A DNA stretch of 64,000 bases from Ruegeria sediminis (GTDB lineage Bacteria; Pseudomonadota; Alphaproteobacteria; Rhodobacterales; Rhodobacteraceae). Positions 35,309 through 44,782 of the stretch are shown one piece after another (the stretch's first letter is position 1; every line of letters begins with the position of its first letter). The stretch lies in the NCBI RefSeq assembly GCF_005938215.1, contig NZ_VCPD01000009.1:57306-121305 (forward strand). The letters run 5' to 3'. A model generated the notes under the pieces. That model searched no databases. It was given only the letters and a program-made list of their open reading frames with translations, and was not told the origin of the DNA. Position numbers and translations under genes: made by a program.

Positions 35309-35738
35309 TCAGGACATAACGCAGGATCTCAACCACCTGATGCGGCTCCGCGGCGACGGCCAGCGCGGCCGCGTCCACCTCCTTCAGCGCGTGCTGATGA
35401 TCGGGGCCGTGCAGGACGATGATCGACTTGCCCAGCGCGGCGGCATATCCCGCGTCGAAGGCCGCGTTCCACTGTTTGTACTTGTCGCCGAAACGCACGA
35501 CCACGACATCGGCCTCCGCTATCCCCTTGCGGGTGCGGATCGCGTTCACCATCGCGCCCTTGTGGTCATGCCAGTACTTGTTCGGCTCGGCGCCGAGAAT
35601 GGCAACGCCGCAATCATCGCTGGCGGCGTGGTCGGTCACCGGGCCGTTGAAGGTGATGTCCAGCCCCTGCGCGCCTTCGACGATCTGCTCGCGCCAATCG
35701 GTGTGGATTTCCCCAGACAGGTATACGTTCAAGCCCAT
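35289..35738 (-). CDS. YtoQ-family protein
   Basis: This 149-residue cytosolic protein belongs to the YtoQ family, related in fold to nucleoside 2-deoxyribosyltransferases. Features are LNVYLSGEIHTDWREQIVEG at the N-terminus, the central FNGPVTDHAASDDCGVAILG, and ADVVVVRFGDKYKQWNAAFDAGYAAALGKSIIVL (read in parts, about 79-112). The function is not established. ATG 35738 is preferred because cggagg sits seven bases before it; GTG 35744 would abut that site. Its last codons form one arm of a long perfect hairpin. Confidence 0.88.
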   Translation of the reverse strand: MGLNVYLSGEIHTDWREQIVEGAQGLDITFNGPVTDHAASDDCGVAILGAEPNKYWHDHKGAMVNAIRTRKGIAEADVVVVRFGDKYKQWNAAFDAGYAAALGKSIIVLHGPDHQHALKEVDAAALAVAAEPHQVVEILRYVLTGKLPG

Positions 35739-35830
35739 GTTCACCTCCGTTTTCCGTTGCGCCGCAACTTAGCCCCGTGGGATCCAAAGCCCAATGGCGG
35801 AATGAACAAAGGTGTTTAAGGCGTTCCGGA

Positions 35831-36460
35831 TCAAATCCGCCGCGCCACGACGAAGCGGCGCGCGTCCTTGACCGGGAAGCTGTCCCGTTCCACGAACTCG
35901 AAGCCCGCCCGCTTTATGGCCGCGTCCAGTTCCGCCTCGGACATGAAGCGCACGAAGGGCGCCTTGCCGAAGACCTGCATGACCGGCACGACCATCCGCA
36001 TGAACCGGTAGCGCAGACTGCCATTCTTCGGCGCACAGAAGGTCTTGGACACGAACAGGCCGCCCGGCTTGAGCGTGTTCCGCACCTTGGCGAGGGTTCC
36101 GTCCAGGTCTTCGACCAGATGCAGCAGGTTGAAGGCCAGCACCGCGTCGAACGGCCCTTCGGGCGGATTGCCGGCCTCGGCCTCGACGAAGCTCACGTTG
36201 GTTGCCGATTGCTCCGCCGCCTTGCGGGCGCCAACGGCCAGCATTCCGGCCGACACGTCGCTTGCCACGATCTCGGCCACGTTCGGCGCCAGTTTCAACG
36301 CCGTGGTTCCGGTGCCGCAACCCAGTTCCAGCACCTTGTCCGAGGACTTCAGATAGGAAGCCGTTCTGCGCAGGGTATGTTCGTAGGATTCCATGTCCCG
36401 AACCGGCGTACGGGCGTATTTTTCGGCGATTCCGTCCCAGAATTTTGCAGTCGCGTTCAT
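35831..36460 (-). CDS. class I SAM-dependent methyltransferase
   Basis: This is a 209-residue cytosolic methyltransferase. Motif I is KVLELGCGTGTTALKLAP (about 42-59), motif II VASDVSAGML, and the post-motif acidic loop PFDAVLAFNLLHLVEDL. A UbiE/phospholipid-methyltransferase-like architecture is evident, but the substrate is unknown. The gene is divergent from a LysR regulator with 84 bases between starts, so it may be the regulator's target. ATG 36460 follows ggagaac. Confidence 0.88.
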   Translation of the reverse strand: MNATAKFWDGIAEKYARTPVRDMESYEHTLRRTASYLKSSDKVLELGCGTGTTALKLAPNVAEIVASDVSAGMLAVGARKAAEQSATNVSFVEAEAGNPPEGPFDAVLAFNLLHLVEDLDGTLAKVRNTLKPGGLFVSKTFCAPKNGSLRYRFMRMVVPVMQVFGKAPFVRFMSEAELDAAIKRAGFEFVERDSFPVKDARRFVVARRI

Positions 36461-36544
36461 GTCCGTTCTCCTTTGCCCGATAGTTAGTCATGCAAGGATC
36501 AAAGATAAATTGCCGAAATTCGCAGAGTATTTATACAATATTGC

Positions 36545-37429
36545 ATGACATATCTCGGCGATTTCGACTGGAACCACATCAGGGCCTTCCTGGCGACGGC
36601 GGAAACCGGATCGCTTTCGGCGGCGGCGCGCCGGTTGCGGCAGACCCAGCCGACGCTCAGCCGGCAGGTCGCCGCGCTGGAGGCCGATCTGGGGGTGATG
36701 CTGTTCGAACGCGTCGGGCGGTCTTTGGAACTGACCCAGGCCGGGCTGGAACTGCTGGAGCACACCCGCGCCATGGGCAGGGCGGCCAACCGGATCTCGC
36801 TGACCGCATCGGGTCAGGCCCAGTCGATCGAAGGCGAAGTGCGCATCACCGCAAGCGATATCATGTCCGCCTATGTCCTGCCCGACGTGCTCCGCACGAT
36901 CCGCGAACACGCGCCGCTTCTGCGGATTGACGTGGTCGCCGCCAACGATATCCGCGACCTGATGCGGCGCGAGGCGGATATCGCCATCCGTCACGTGCGG
37001 CCCGACCAACCCGATCTGATTGCGCGCCTCGTGCGCGAGGCCAGGGCGCATTTCTACGCCGCGTCGGCCTATCTCGATCAGAAGGGGCGGCCCAAGACCA
37101 AGTCCGATCTTGCCGCGCATGACTTCGTGAGCTTTGGAGACCCTGAGCAGATGATGGAGTTTCTCGCGCCGATGGGCATCCGCTTGAACCGGCGGAATTT
37201 CAGGATCGGATCGCAAAGCGGGATCGTCGCCTGGGAATATGTCCGGCAAGGGTTCGGTGTGTCGCCGATGTCGGAAGAGGTGGGCCAAGCGACGCCGGGG
37301 GTCGAACGCCTGTTGCCGGACATGGACCCGATCCTGTTTCCGGTCTGGCTGACCACGCATCGAGAGTTGCACACCAGCCGGCGCATCAGGCTTGTCTACG
37401 ATCTGCTGGCCGAACACCTGACCGAATAA
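36545..37429 (+). CDS. LysR-family transcriptional regulator
   Basis: This is a 294-residue LTTR. The N-terminal winged helix spans about residues 8-65 (WNHIRAFLATAETGSLSAAAR, TQPTLSRQVAALE, LFERVGRSLELTQAG). The effector domain follows from about 93 (GEVRITASDIMSAYVLPDVL), resembling roseobacter regulators of unknown ligand. It is divergent from the methyltransferase gene. AT-rich sequence (atttatacaatattgc) just before the start probably holds its own promoter. Confidence 0.9.
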   Translation: MTYLGDFDWNHIRAFLATAETGSLSAAARRLRQTQPTLSRQVAALEADLGVMLFERVGRSLELTQAGLELLEHTRAMGRAANRISLTASGQAQSIEGEVRITASDIMSAYVLPDVLRTIREHAPLLRIDVVAANDIRDLMRREADIAIRHVRPDQPDLIARLVREARAHFYAASAYLDQKGRPKTKSDLAAHDFVSFGDPEQMMEFLAPMGIRLNRRNFRIGSQSGIVAWEYVRQGFGVSPMSEEVGQATPGVERLLPDMDPILFPVWLTTHRELHTSRRIRLVYDLLAEHLTE

Positions 37430-37494
37430 AGCCCGCGGGCAGTCTGGGAATGCGCGCCCCTAGGCGCGTCAATCCCGTTTGCGTCAGTTCAAAG

Positions 37495-39891
37495 TCAGCC
37501 GCGCAGCACGCCGCCGGTCGCCTTGGTCACCTTGTCGATGATCTTGGCCGCCACTGCTTCGATGTCCTTTTCCTTCAGCGTGGCCTCGGTCGGCTGCAGG
37601 CGCACGGTGATGGCAAGGGATTTCTTGCCCTCGCCCAAGGCGCCGCCGATGAACTCGTCAAAGACCCGGACGTCCTCGATCAGCGCCTTGTCCGCGCCCG
37701 CGGCGGCATTGACCAGCGTCAGTGCCTCGACCTCTGCATCGACCACGAAGGCGAAATCGCGCTCGACCGCCTGCAGGTCACGCAGTTCCAGCGCCGAGCG
37801 GGTCGCCCCGGCCTTGCGCGGCAGCGGAACCTGGTCGGGCCAGATGGTGAAGGCCATGGCCGGACCCTTGACGTCCATCGCCTTGAGCACGCGGGGATGC
37901 AACTCGCCAAAGACGCCCAGCACCTTTTTCGGGCCGAGACAGATCTTGCCGTGCCGTCCCGGGTGCCACCAGCCTTCGGCCCCGCGCTGGATCTGGACCT
38001 TGGCGGGAGCGCCGATGGCGGCCAGAACCGCCTCGGCGTCGGCCTTGACATCGAAGACATCGACCGGTCGCGAGGAGCCATGCACATCCTTTGGCCCGGT
38101 CCGCCCCACCAAAAGCCCCGAGATCTGGGTGCGCTGATCACCCGGTTCGCCGCCGTCAAACGCGGGGCCGGCTTCGAACAGGGCCAGGTCCGCGAAGCCG
38201 CGCGCCTGGTTGCGGGCCGCAGCCTGCAAAAGGCCCGGCAGCAGATCCGGTCGCATGTGGCTCATCTCGGACGAGATCGGGTTTTCCAGCATCGTCGCGT
38301 CATCGCCGCCGCCGAACAGCTCGGCGGACGCCTTGTCGATGAACGTGTATGTCACGCATTCGTTGTAGCCCAGCGCCGCGCAGGTGCGCCGCGCCATCGC
38401 CTGCCGACGCTGGCCGGGCGTCATCACCGGCTTGGGGATGCCGGGGGTAAGGCGGGGCAGCGGCTTGCCCTGAAGCTTGGTGAGAGACGCGATGCGCGCC
38501 ACTTCCTCGACCAGATCGGCCTCGCCCATGATGTCGGGGCGCCAGCTGGGCACATGCGCCATGCTGCCCTCCAGCCGGAAACCCAGACGGGTCAGCGTCT
38601 GGCGCTGCTCGCTTTCCGGAATGTCCATGCCGACCAGCGACTGCACCCGCTCGGCATCCAGCTTGTAGGCCCGCGAATGGTCCGGCACCTTGCCCGCGAC
38701 GACGACCTTGGAGGCCTCGCCGCCGCAAATGTCGAGGATCAACTGGGTCGCGTGCTCCAGCCCTTCCAGCGTGTACTGCGGGTCCACCCCGCGCTCGAAG
38801 CGGTAGCGCGCATCCGAATTGACCTTGAGCGCCCGACCCGCCAGCGCGATCTGGACATGGTTCCAATAGGCGCTTTCGAGAAAGACGTTCACAGTCTCTC
38901 CGGTCACGCCGGTCTCTTGCCCGCCCATGATGCCGGCGATGGATTCCGGGCCGTTGCCGTCCGAGATCACCATCATGCCGGGTTGCAGGGTGTATTCCTT
39001 CTCGTCCAGCGCCACCAGCCTTTCACCGCCCTTCGCGCGATGTACCCGCAGGTCGCCCGAGACCTTGTCCGCATCGAAGACGTGCAGCGGCCGGTTGTGG
39101 TCGAAGGTCATGTAGTTGGTGATGTCCACCAGTGCCGAGATCGGGCGCAGGCCGATGGCCCTCAGCTGATCCTGCAGCCATTGCGGGCTGGGGCCGTTGC
39201 GGACGCCGCGGATCACGCGCCCGGTGAACAGCGGGCAGCCGTCCAGCGTGTCCTCGTCGATCGTGACCTTGATCGGGCTTACGAATTCGCCCGGCACCGG
39301 CGTATAGTCGCGGATCTTGAGCGTGCCGAGACCCCGCGCCGCCAGGTCCCGGGCGATCCCCGCCACGCCCAGCGCATCGGGACGGTTCGGGGTGATGGCG
39401 ATCTCGATCACCGGATCGACCTTGGCAGGGTCGTTCGCGGCCAGCCAGTCGACAAAACGCTCACCGACCTCTCCCGAGGGCAGTTCGATGATGCCGTCAT
39501 GTTCATCCGACAGCTCCATCTCGCGCTCGGATGCCATCATGCCGAAGCTTTCGATGCCGCGGATCTTGCCGACCTGGATGGTGGTGTCGATGCCGGGCAC
39601 GTAGGTTCCCGGCTTGGCGACGACGACGGTGATGCCTTCGCGGGCGTTGGGCGCACCGCAGATGATCTGCTTTTCGCCCTCGTCGGTCTCGACCTTGCAG
39701 ACCCGCAGCCGGTCGGCATCAGGGTGCTGCTCGGCGTGTTTCACATAGCCCAGGGTGAAATCCTTGAGCCGGTCGGCGGGGTTGATGATGTCCTCGACCT
39801 CGAGCCCGAGATCGGTCAGCGCCTCGGCGATCTCGTCCACGGTGGCGGTGGTGTCGAGGTGGTCTTTCAGCCAGGAGAGGGTGAATTTCAT
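37495..39891 (-). CDS. pheT: phenylalanine-tRNA ligase beta subunit
   Basis: This is the non-catalytic beta chain of the alpha2-beta2 synthetase, carrying the editing site and anticodon-binding domain. The 798-residue product starts MKFTLSWLKDHLDTTATVDE. It has the tRNA-binding OB domain near residues 39-150, B3/B4 editing domain, B5, a catalytic-like core (RPDLLPGLLQAAARN), and a C-terminal FDX-ACB domain (VERDFAFVVDAEVEA). ATG 39891 is chosen; an upstream in-frame ATG at 39954 would run through a palindromic intergenic repeat. It lies 74 bases after pheS in the same direction. Confidence 0.96.
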   Translation of the reverse strand: MKFTLSWLKDHLDTTATVDEIAEALTDLGLEVEDIINPADRLKDFTLGYVKHAEQHPDADRLRVCKVETDEGEKQIICGAPNAREGITVVVAKPGTYVPGIDTTIQVGKIRGIESFGMMASEREMELSDEHDGIIELPSGEVGERFVDWLAANDPAKVDPVIEIAITPNRPDALGVAGIARDLAARGLGTLKIRDYTPVPGEFVSPIKVTIDEDTLDGCPLFTGRVIRGVRNGPSPQWLQDQLRAIGLRPISALVDITNYMTFDHNRPLHVFDADKVSGDLRVHRAKGGERLVALDEKEYTLQPGMMVISDGNGPESIAGIMGGQETGVTGETVNVFLESAYWNHVQIALAGRALKVNSDARYRFERGVDPQYTLEGLEHATQLILDICGGEASKVVVAGKVPDHSRAYKLDAERVQSLVGMDIPESEQRQTLTRLGFRLEGSMAHVPSWRPDIMGEADLVEEVARIASLTKLQGKPLPRLTPGIPKPVMTPGQRRQAMARRTCAALGYNECVTYTFIDKASAELFGGGDDATMLENPISSEMSHMRPDLLPGLLQAAARNQARGFADLALFEAGPAFDGGEPGDQRTQISGLLVGRTGPKDVHGSSRPVDVFDVKADAEAVLAAIGAPAKVQIQRGAEGWWHPGRHGKICLGPKKVLGVFGELHPRVLKAMDVKGPAMAFTIWPDQVPLPRKAGATRSALELRDLQAVERDFAFVVDAEVEALTLVNAAAGADKALIEDVRVFDEFIGGALGEGKKSLAITVRLQPTEATLKEKDIEAVAAKIIDKVTKATGGVLRG

Positions 39892-39908
39892 GTCTTTGAT
39901 CCCGTCCG

Positions 39909-39964
39909 GTAGGGCGGGGCTTACCCGCCGAAATATCGCAATGGCGGGGTCCACCCCGCCCTAC
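39909..39964. repeat. palindromic intergenic repeat between pheS and pheT
   Basis: Outer arms GTAGGGCGGGG (39909-39919) and CCCCGCCCTAC (39954-39964) are exact complements. A nested perfect palindrome GGCGGGGTCCACCCCGCC occupies 39943-39960. The pattern resembles GC-rich small dispersed repeats of alphaproteobacterial genomes. Copy number cannot be judged here. Confidence 0.75.
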
Positions 39965-39965
39965 A

Positions 39966-41039
39966 TCATCGTGACAAACCGCCATGCAGGTTCGGCATGT
40001 CCAGCGCCGCGAACCCGTAGTGCCGCAGCCAGCGCAGGTCTGAATCGAAGAAGGCCCGCAGGTCGGGGATGCCGTATTTCAGCATCGCCAGACGGTCGAT
40101 GCCGATGCCGAAGGCAAAGCCCTGATAGACCTCGGGGTCGATGCCGCCGGCGGCGATCACCTTGGGGTGCACCATACCGGAGCCCAGGATCTCCATCCAG
40201 TCGTCGCCTTCGCCGATCTTCAGCTGGCCGCCCTCCCACGAGCAGCGGATATCGACCTCGGCCGAGGGTTCGGTGAAGGGGAAATGCGAGGCGCGGAAGC
40301 GCAGTTCGACATCGTCGACCTCGAAGAACGCCTTGACGAATTCCTCCAGCACCCATTTCAGGTTCGCCATCGAGATGTCCTTGTCGATGGCAAGCCCCTC
40401 GACCTGATGGAACATCGGCGTGTGGGTCTGGTCGTAATCGGCGCGATATACGCCGCCCGGACAGATCACCCGGATCGGCGCGCCCTGCAGTTCCATCGAA
40501 CGGATCTGCACCGGCGAGGTATGGGTGCGCAGCACGTGAGGCGGGCGGTTGTCGCCCGGCGCGCGGTGCATGTAGAACGTGTCCATCTCGGCCCGCGCGG
40601 GGTGGTGGCCGGGGATGTTCAGCGCGTCGAAATTGTGCCAGTCGGTCTCGATCCGCGGCCCTTCGGCCACCGAGAATCCCAGTTCGGCAAAGATCGCGGT
40701 CAGTTCTTCGCTGGCCTGGCTGACCGGGTGCAGCGTCCCCTGCCCGCGCGGACGGCCCGGCAACGTGACGTCGAGCCATTCGGTGCGCAGACGCTCGTCC
40801 AGCGCGGCATCGGCCAGCGCGGCCTTCTTGGCGGCCAGCGCCGAGTTGATCTCTTCTTTCAGCGCGTTCAGCGCCGGGCCTGCAACCTGCCGTTCCTCGG
40901 GCGTCATCTTGCCCAGTTCGCGCATTTTCAGGGCCACCTCGCCCTTTTTTCCCACGGCGGCGACGCGGATCGCCTCGAGCGCGTTTTCGTCGCCGGCTTC
41001 CGCAATCTGCCCGAGATATTTTGCCTTAAGATCGTCCAT
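39966..41039 (-). CDS. pheS: phenylalanine-tRNA ligase alpha subunit
   Basis: This is the catalytic alpha chain, class II aminoacyl-tRNA synthetase. The 357-residue protein has an N-terminal coiled-coil (about 1-90) and the three class II motifs: motif 1 around [25 protein letters not shown], motif 2 [19 protein letters not shown], and motif 3 [18 protein letters not shown] near residue 310. ATG 41039 follows a gggga-type site. pheT follows downstream, separated by the palindromic repeat, so the usual pheST operon is preserved. Confidence 0.97.
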   Translation of the reverse strand: MDDLKAKYLGQIAEAGDENALEAIRVAAVGKKGEVALKMRELGKMTPEERQVAGPALNALKEEINSALAAKKAALADAALDERLRTEWLDVTLPGRPRGQGTLHPVSQASEELTAIFAELGFSVAEGPRIETDWHNFDALNIPGHHPARAEMDTFYMHRAPGDNRPPHVLRTHTSPVQIRSMELQGAPIRVICPGGVYRADYDQTHTPMFHQVEGLAIDKDISMANLKWVLEEFVKAFFEVDDVELRFRASHFPFTEPSAEVDIRCSWEGGQLKIGEGDDWMEILGSGMVHPKVIAAGGIDPEVYQGFAFGIGIDRLAMLKYGIPDLRAFFDSDLRWLRHYGFAALDMPNLHGGLSR

Positions 41040-41179
41040 GACGGTCCCCTGAATTTGGTTGGAAACCTGCTATCGGCCTATCGGCACGAATGCAAGACAG
41101 CCGCCCTGATCCGGCCCGCGATTGTCCGGGGTGGCGACGAAGTGTTGCCGGAAGAAGTCGGTTGGCGGATCGCCGTCCC

Positions 41180-42334
41180 TCAGTCGAGGATTTCGACGGA
41201 CAGAATCGTTGGCAGGTGCCGTGCCACCTCGGCCCAATTGTCGCCCTCGTCGATGCTGGCGAAGACCGAGCCGCTGTTGGTGCCAAAGTAGATGCCGGCG
41301 GGGTCGCGGCTGTCGCCCGCCATCGCCTGGCGCAGGACGGTGAAATAGCACGCCTGTTGCGGCAGCCCGTTGCGCAGGTCCTGCCAGGTCCTGCCGCCGT
41401 CGCGCGACCGCCAGACCGCCGCCGACGCCTCTGGCGGATAGCGCCCGATGCTGTCGCCGTTGAGCGGCAGCGTCCAGATCACGTCGGGGTCGCGCGGGTG
41501 AACCCGGATCGGAAAGCCGAAAGTTGACGGCAGCCCCGCCGTAATGTCCTCCCAGCTGCGGCCGCCGTCGGCCGATCGCCAGACGCCATGATGGTTCTGC
41601 TGGTAGAGCAAGTCCGTCTGGCCGGGCGCCCGCATCATGTTGTGGACGCAGTGCCCGGTTTCGCCGTCGCGCGGCGCGGCCGGGTGGTCGTGATGTCCAC
41701 AGCTTTCCGCATTGGCGAGCCGGTTTCGGCGGTCCCAGGAGGTTCCGCCATCCTCACTGGCGAATACGCCCGCGGCCGAGATGCCGACCCACAGTTTTGC
41801 GGGCTCAACCGGATCCGGCACGATCGTGTGCAGGACCAGCCCGGCGGCGCCGGGGTTCCAGCTTTCCGCCGAAGGATGGTTCGCCAGACCGTCGAGTTCG
41901 TGCCATGTCCGCCCGCCATCTTCGCTGGCCAGCAAGGTCGCGGGCTTGGTCCCTGCAAGCAGCCGCCCATGCGCATGGCAGAGCGACCAGACCTGCGAAA
42001 ACCTGTCCGCGAAGGGCAGTGGCGTATCGGTCCAGCCGATCATGCCGGCAAAATCGACGTCATTGGCAGCCCAATCGTCCAACTCTCCCTTCGTAAGCCG
42101 CGTGACTTCCCAGTTCTTGCCGCCGTCGTCCGAGCGCCAGACCCCCGCGCCGTGCCAGTCGCTGCCTCCGCCGGCCCAGAGTGTGCCGGTCTCGTCGTCC
42201 CCGATCAGGTGATTTATCGGCCACCCGTCGCAATGAGGGCCATCGACGCTCCAGTTTTCCCGGCCCGCATCGCCGCGCAACAGGAACGCGCCCTTGGTCG
42301 TTCCCACAAGAATGGTGATGTCATTCGCGTTCAT
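41180..42334 (-). CDS. BNR/sialidase-like beta-propeller protein
   Basis: This 384-residue protein is built of repeats with Asp-box signatures: SDDGGKNWEV, SEDGGRTWHEL, SEDGGTSWDRR, SADGGRSWEDI, SRDGGRTWQDL, and SIDEGDNWAEV. They predict a six- to seven-bladed propeller related to BNR/YCF48 proteins. No signal peptide or sialidase arginine triad is evident, so enzyme activity is not claimed. ATG 42334 gives MNANDITILVGTTKGAFLL, typical of this family. Function unknown, possibly an assembly or binding protein. Confidence 0.82.
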   Translation of the reverse strand: MNANDITILVGTTKGAFLLRGDAGRENWSVDGPHCDGWPINHLIGDDETGTLWAGGGSDWHGAGVWRSDDGGKNWEVTRLTKGELDDWAANDVDFAGMIGWTDTPLPFADRFSQVWSLCHAHGRLLAGTKPATLLASEDGGRTWHELDGLANHPSAESWNPGAAGLVLHTIVPDPVEPAKLWVGISAAGVFASEDGGTSWDRRNRLANAESCGHHDHPAAPRDGETGHCVHNMMRAPGQTDLLYQQNHHGVWRSADGGRSWEDITAGLPSTFGFPIRVHPRDPDVIWTLPLNGDSIGRYPPEASAAVWRSRDGGRTWQDLRNGLPQQACYFTVLRQAMAGDSRDPAGIYFGTNSGSVFASIDEGDNWAEVARHLPTILSVEILD

Positions 42335-42428
42335 GAGCGCATGTCTCCCGCTGGAACACAGGATACCACGTGGCCGGGCGGTCGTGCAGTTGTTTCCGGC
42401 GCGGTCCGGCGACGGGGGCAGCGCCAAC

Positions 42429-42463
42429 AAGAAAAAGGCCGCTCCCGGGGGAACGGCCTTGTT
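42429..42463 (-). terminator. terminator after rplT
   Basis: On the minus strand an 11-bp stem (aaggccgttcc with ggagcggcctt) is followed by TTTTC. It closes the rpmI-rplT unit. Confidence 0.88.
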
Positions 42464-42484
42464 TCACTGTCTCTCGAAAGAGGA

Positions 42485-42850
42485 TCAGGCTGCCAGAGCG
42501 GCCTGCGCCTTGGCGACGATCGCGCCGAACGCTTCCGGTTCGTGCACGGCCAGGTCGGCCAGAACTTTGCGGTCCACTTCGATGCCGGCCAGGGTCAGGC
42601 CATTGATGAAGCGGGAATAGGTCAGGGCCTCGTCATGCGAACGCACGGCGGCGTTGATCCGCTGGATCCACAGGGCGCGGAAATTGCGCTTGCGGTTCTT
42701 GCGGTCGCGGGTTGCGTACTGGTTGGCCTTGTCGACGGCCTGACGGGCAACCTTGAAGGTGTTCTTGCGGCGGCCATAGTAACCTTTGGCGGCCTTGATG
42801 ACCTTCTTGTGACGGGCGTGAGTCGTGGTTCCACCTTTAACGCGGGACAT
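42485..42850 (-). CDS. rplT: 50S ribosomal protein L20
   Basis: This is an early-assembly large-subunit protein; in other bacteria it also represses its own operon. The 121-residue product begins [20 protein letters not shown], with the basic [20 protein letters not shown] segment and the globular C-terminal domain ([16 protein letters not shown]). It lies 15 bases after rpmI, which is upstream in the same direction. infC, often first in this operon, is not adjacent here. Confidence 0.97.
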   Translation of the reverse strand: MSRVKGGTTTHARHKKVIKAAKGYYGRRKNTFKVARQAVDKANQYATRDRKNRKRNFRALWIQRINAAVRSHDEALTYSRFINGLTLAGIEVDRKVLADLAVHEPEAFGAIVAKAQAALAA

Positions 42851-42865
42851 CTCTCAAATCTCCTC

Positions 42866-43066
42866 TTAGCGGTCGTAGGGCATGTAGCCCTTGACGATCT
42901 TGGCGTCGGGGGCGGACAGGGTGGTGGTGCCACGGGCGTCGCGGATGAATTTCTTTGTCCGCTTGATCATGCCGTGACGCTTGCCGGCCTGGGCCGACAG
43001 GACCTTACCGGTCGCAGTCACCTTGAAGCGCTTCTTGGCGCTCGACTTGGTCTTCATCTTGGGCAT
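42866..43066 (-). CDS. rpmI: 50S ribosomal protein L35
   Basis: This is a small basic large-subunit protein of 66 residues, beginning [20 protein letters not shown] and including [15 protein letters not shown] and the end YMPYDR. ATG 43066 is preceded by a strong aaggagac site. Earlier in-frame codons give non-conserved sequence. It is first of a two-gene unit with rplT. The 153-bp gap to pyk upstream presumably contains the promoter. Confidence 0.96.
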   Translation of the reverse strand: MPKMKTKSSAKKRFKVTATGKVLSAQAGKRHGMIKRTKKFIRDARGTTTLSAPDAKIVKGYMPYDR

Positions 43067-43219
43067 TTCCGTCTCCTTTTCGCGGGTTCGGTTCTTGACG
43101 CGACTCGGCATGCCACTTTGGCCGGTCGCGCGGTCAGAGGCGCCGTTTACGCAAGTCTTGCCGCGCTGGCAAGGGGGTTTTGCCCGGTTTATGCGCGGCA
43201 AAAGCGGAATTTCCCGCAA

Positions 43220-44665
43220 TCAGCCCGGATCGGTGTTGTAGATCAGCCGCTCGTCGCAAGGGGCCACGCGCAGGATATTGGTGGTGCCGGGCACGTTGAA
43301 CGGCACGCCGGCGGTCACAACGATCTGATCGGTCTCGCTGGCGAACCCGCCCGAGCGGGCGGCCCGCGCCGCGTTCACGACGGCGCCCTTGAACCGCTGG
43401 AGTTCGGGCGTCATCACGCAGTGGCAGCCCCAGCTCAGGCACAACCGCCGTGCGGTGCCGGTGAGCGAAGTCATGGCGATGATCGGAACGCCGGGCCGCT
43501 CGCGGGCGGTCAGCAGGGCCGTCGTGCCGCTCTGGGTGAAGCAGCAGATCGCCTTGATGTCGGTCTTTTCCGCGATTTCGCGCGCGGCGGCGACGATGGC
43601 GTCGGCCACGGTCGATCCCTTGGCCGTGCGCGAGGCGTTGATGATCTGGGTGTAGGTGGGGTCCGCCTCGACCTCGATCGCCACCCGGTCCATCGTCTTG
43701 ACCGCATCGACCGGATAGCTGCCCGCCGCCGATTCCGCGCTCAGCATGATGGCGTCGGTGCCTTCGTAGATGGCGGTCGCCACGTCCGAGACCTCGGCCC
43801 GCGTGGGCATCGGGCTTTCGATCATGCTTTCCAGCATCTGCGTCGCCACGATCACCGGCTTGGCGGCAGCCCGGCACTTGCGCACCAGGCGTTTCTGGAT
43901 CGGCGGCACCGCTGAAACCGGCAGTTCCACCCCAAGATCGCCGCGCGCGACCATGATCCCGTCCGAAGCGTCCAGGATGTCGTCGAAGGACTGCACCGCC
44001 GCGGGTTTTTCGATCTTGGACAGGATCGCGGCGCGGCCGTCGGCCAGCGCGCGGGCCTCGAACACGTCCTTGGCGCGCTGAACGAAACTCAGCGCCAGCC
44101 AGTCGACGCCCAGTTGGCAGACGAATTCCAGATCGTCGCGATCTTTTTCCGACAGCGCCGCCAGCGGCAGCACCACGTCCGGGACGTTCACGCCCTTGCG
44201 GTTCGAGATGGTGCCGCCGGTCTTCACCTTGCAGTCGGCGAAATCCCGGCCGCAGCGTTCCACCACCAGCCTGATCTTGCCGTCGTTGACCAGCAGATGC
44301 GCGCCGGGCTCGAGCGCCTCGAAAATCTCGGGATGCGGCAGGCAGACCCTGTGCGCGCCCCCGGCCGTCTCATCCAGATCGAGCCGGAACGCCGCGCCTT
44401 CCTCCAACTCCTCGGAGCCGTTGGCGAAGACACCGACCCGCAGTTTGGGCCCCTGAAGGTCGGCCAGAATCGCGATCGGGCTACCCAGGTCCTTTTCCAC
44501 CTGCCGGATGATCCGGTGCTTTTCGCGAATCTCGTCGTGGCTGCCGTGGCTCATGTTCAGACGGAACACGTCGGCGCCCGCCTCGTGCAGGGCTCGGATC
44601 ATGTCGTATGTTTCCGACGCCGGTCCCAGCGTCGCCACGATTTTCACATTTCTCAGGCGTCGCAT
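43220..44665 (-). CDS. pyk: pyruvate kinase
   Basis: This enzyme makes pyruvate and ATP from phosphoenolpyruvate and ADP in glycolysis. The 481-residue protein has all expected elements: N-terminal VKIVATLGPAS, FRLNMSHGSHDE, the catalytic-lysine and metal segment ILSKIEKPAAVQSFDDIL followed by IMVARGDLGVELP, and the SGTTALLTARERPGVPIIAMT segment of the C-terminal domain. ATG 44665 gives the normal length. The open frame extends further upstream but without homology. It is divergent from the amidohydrolase gene. Confidence 0.97.
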   Translation of the reverse strand: MRRLRNVKIVATLGPASETYDMIRALHEAGADVFRLNMSHGSHDEIREKHRIIRQVEKDLGSPIAILADLQGPKLRVGVFANGSEELEEGAAFRLDLDETAGGAHRVCLPHPEIFEALEPGAHLLVNDGKIRLVVERCGRDFADCKVKTGGTISNRKGVNVPDVVLPLAALSEKDRDDLEFVCQLGVDWLALSFVQRAKDVFEARALADGRAAILSKIEKPAAVQSFDDILDASDGIMVARGDLGVELPVSAVPPIQKRLVRKCRAAAKPVIVATQMLESMIESPMPTRAEVSDVATAIYEGTDAIMLSAESAAGSYPVDAVKTMDRVAIEVEADPTYTQIINASRTAKGSTVADAIVAAAREIAEKTDIKAICCFTQSGTTALLTARERPGVPIIAMTSLTGTARRLCLSWGCHCVMTPELQRFKGAVVNAARAARSGGFASETDQIVVTAGVPFNVPGTTNILRVAPCDERLIYNTDPG

Positions 44666-44782
44666 TGGCCTTGCTCTCCTTCGTCCGTCGATGTTACCGC
44701 AAACAGTGCCTGCGCCGCTTATCGCCCAATTCCCTTTCCCAGGCAACTGCCCTACACCTGCGCCAAACAAGATGACAGGCTG

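Noticed and set aside
37446..37474. Terminator after pheT/LysR
   Set aside because: A hairpin with a mismatch and a bulge can be drawn, but there is no T-run; too weak to list.
37450..39912. Long open frame antisense to pheT
   Set aside because: pheT is certain; the antisense frame has no family resemblance.
41588..43915. Long open frame antisense to BNR protein, rplT, rpmI and pyk
   Set aside because: It spans four separate real genes and their intergenic regions, so it cannot be one gene.
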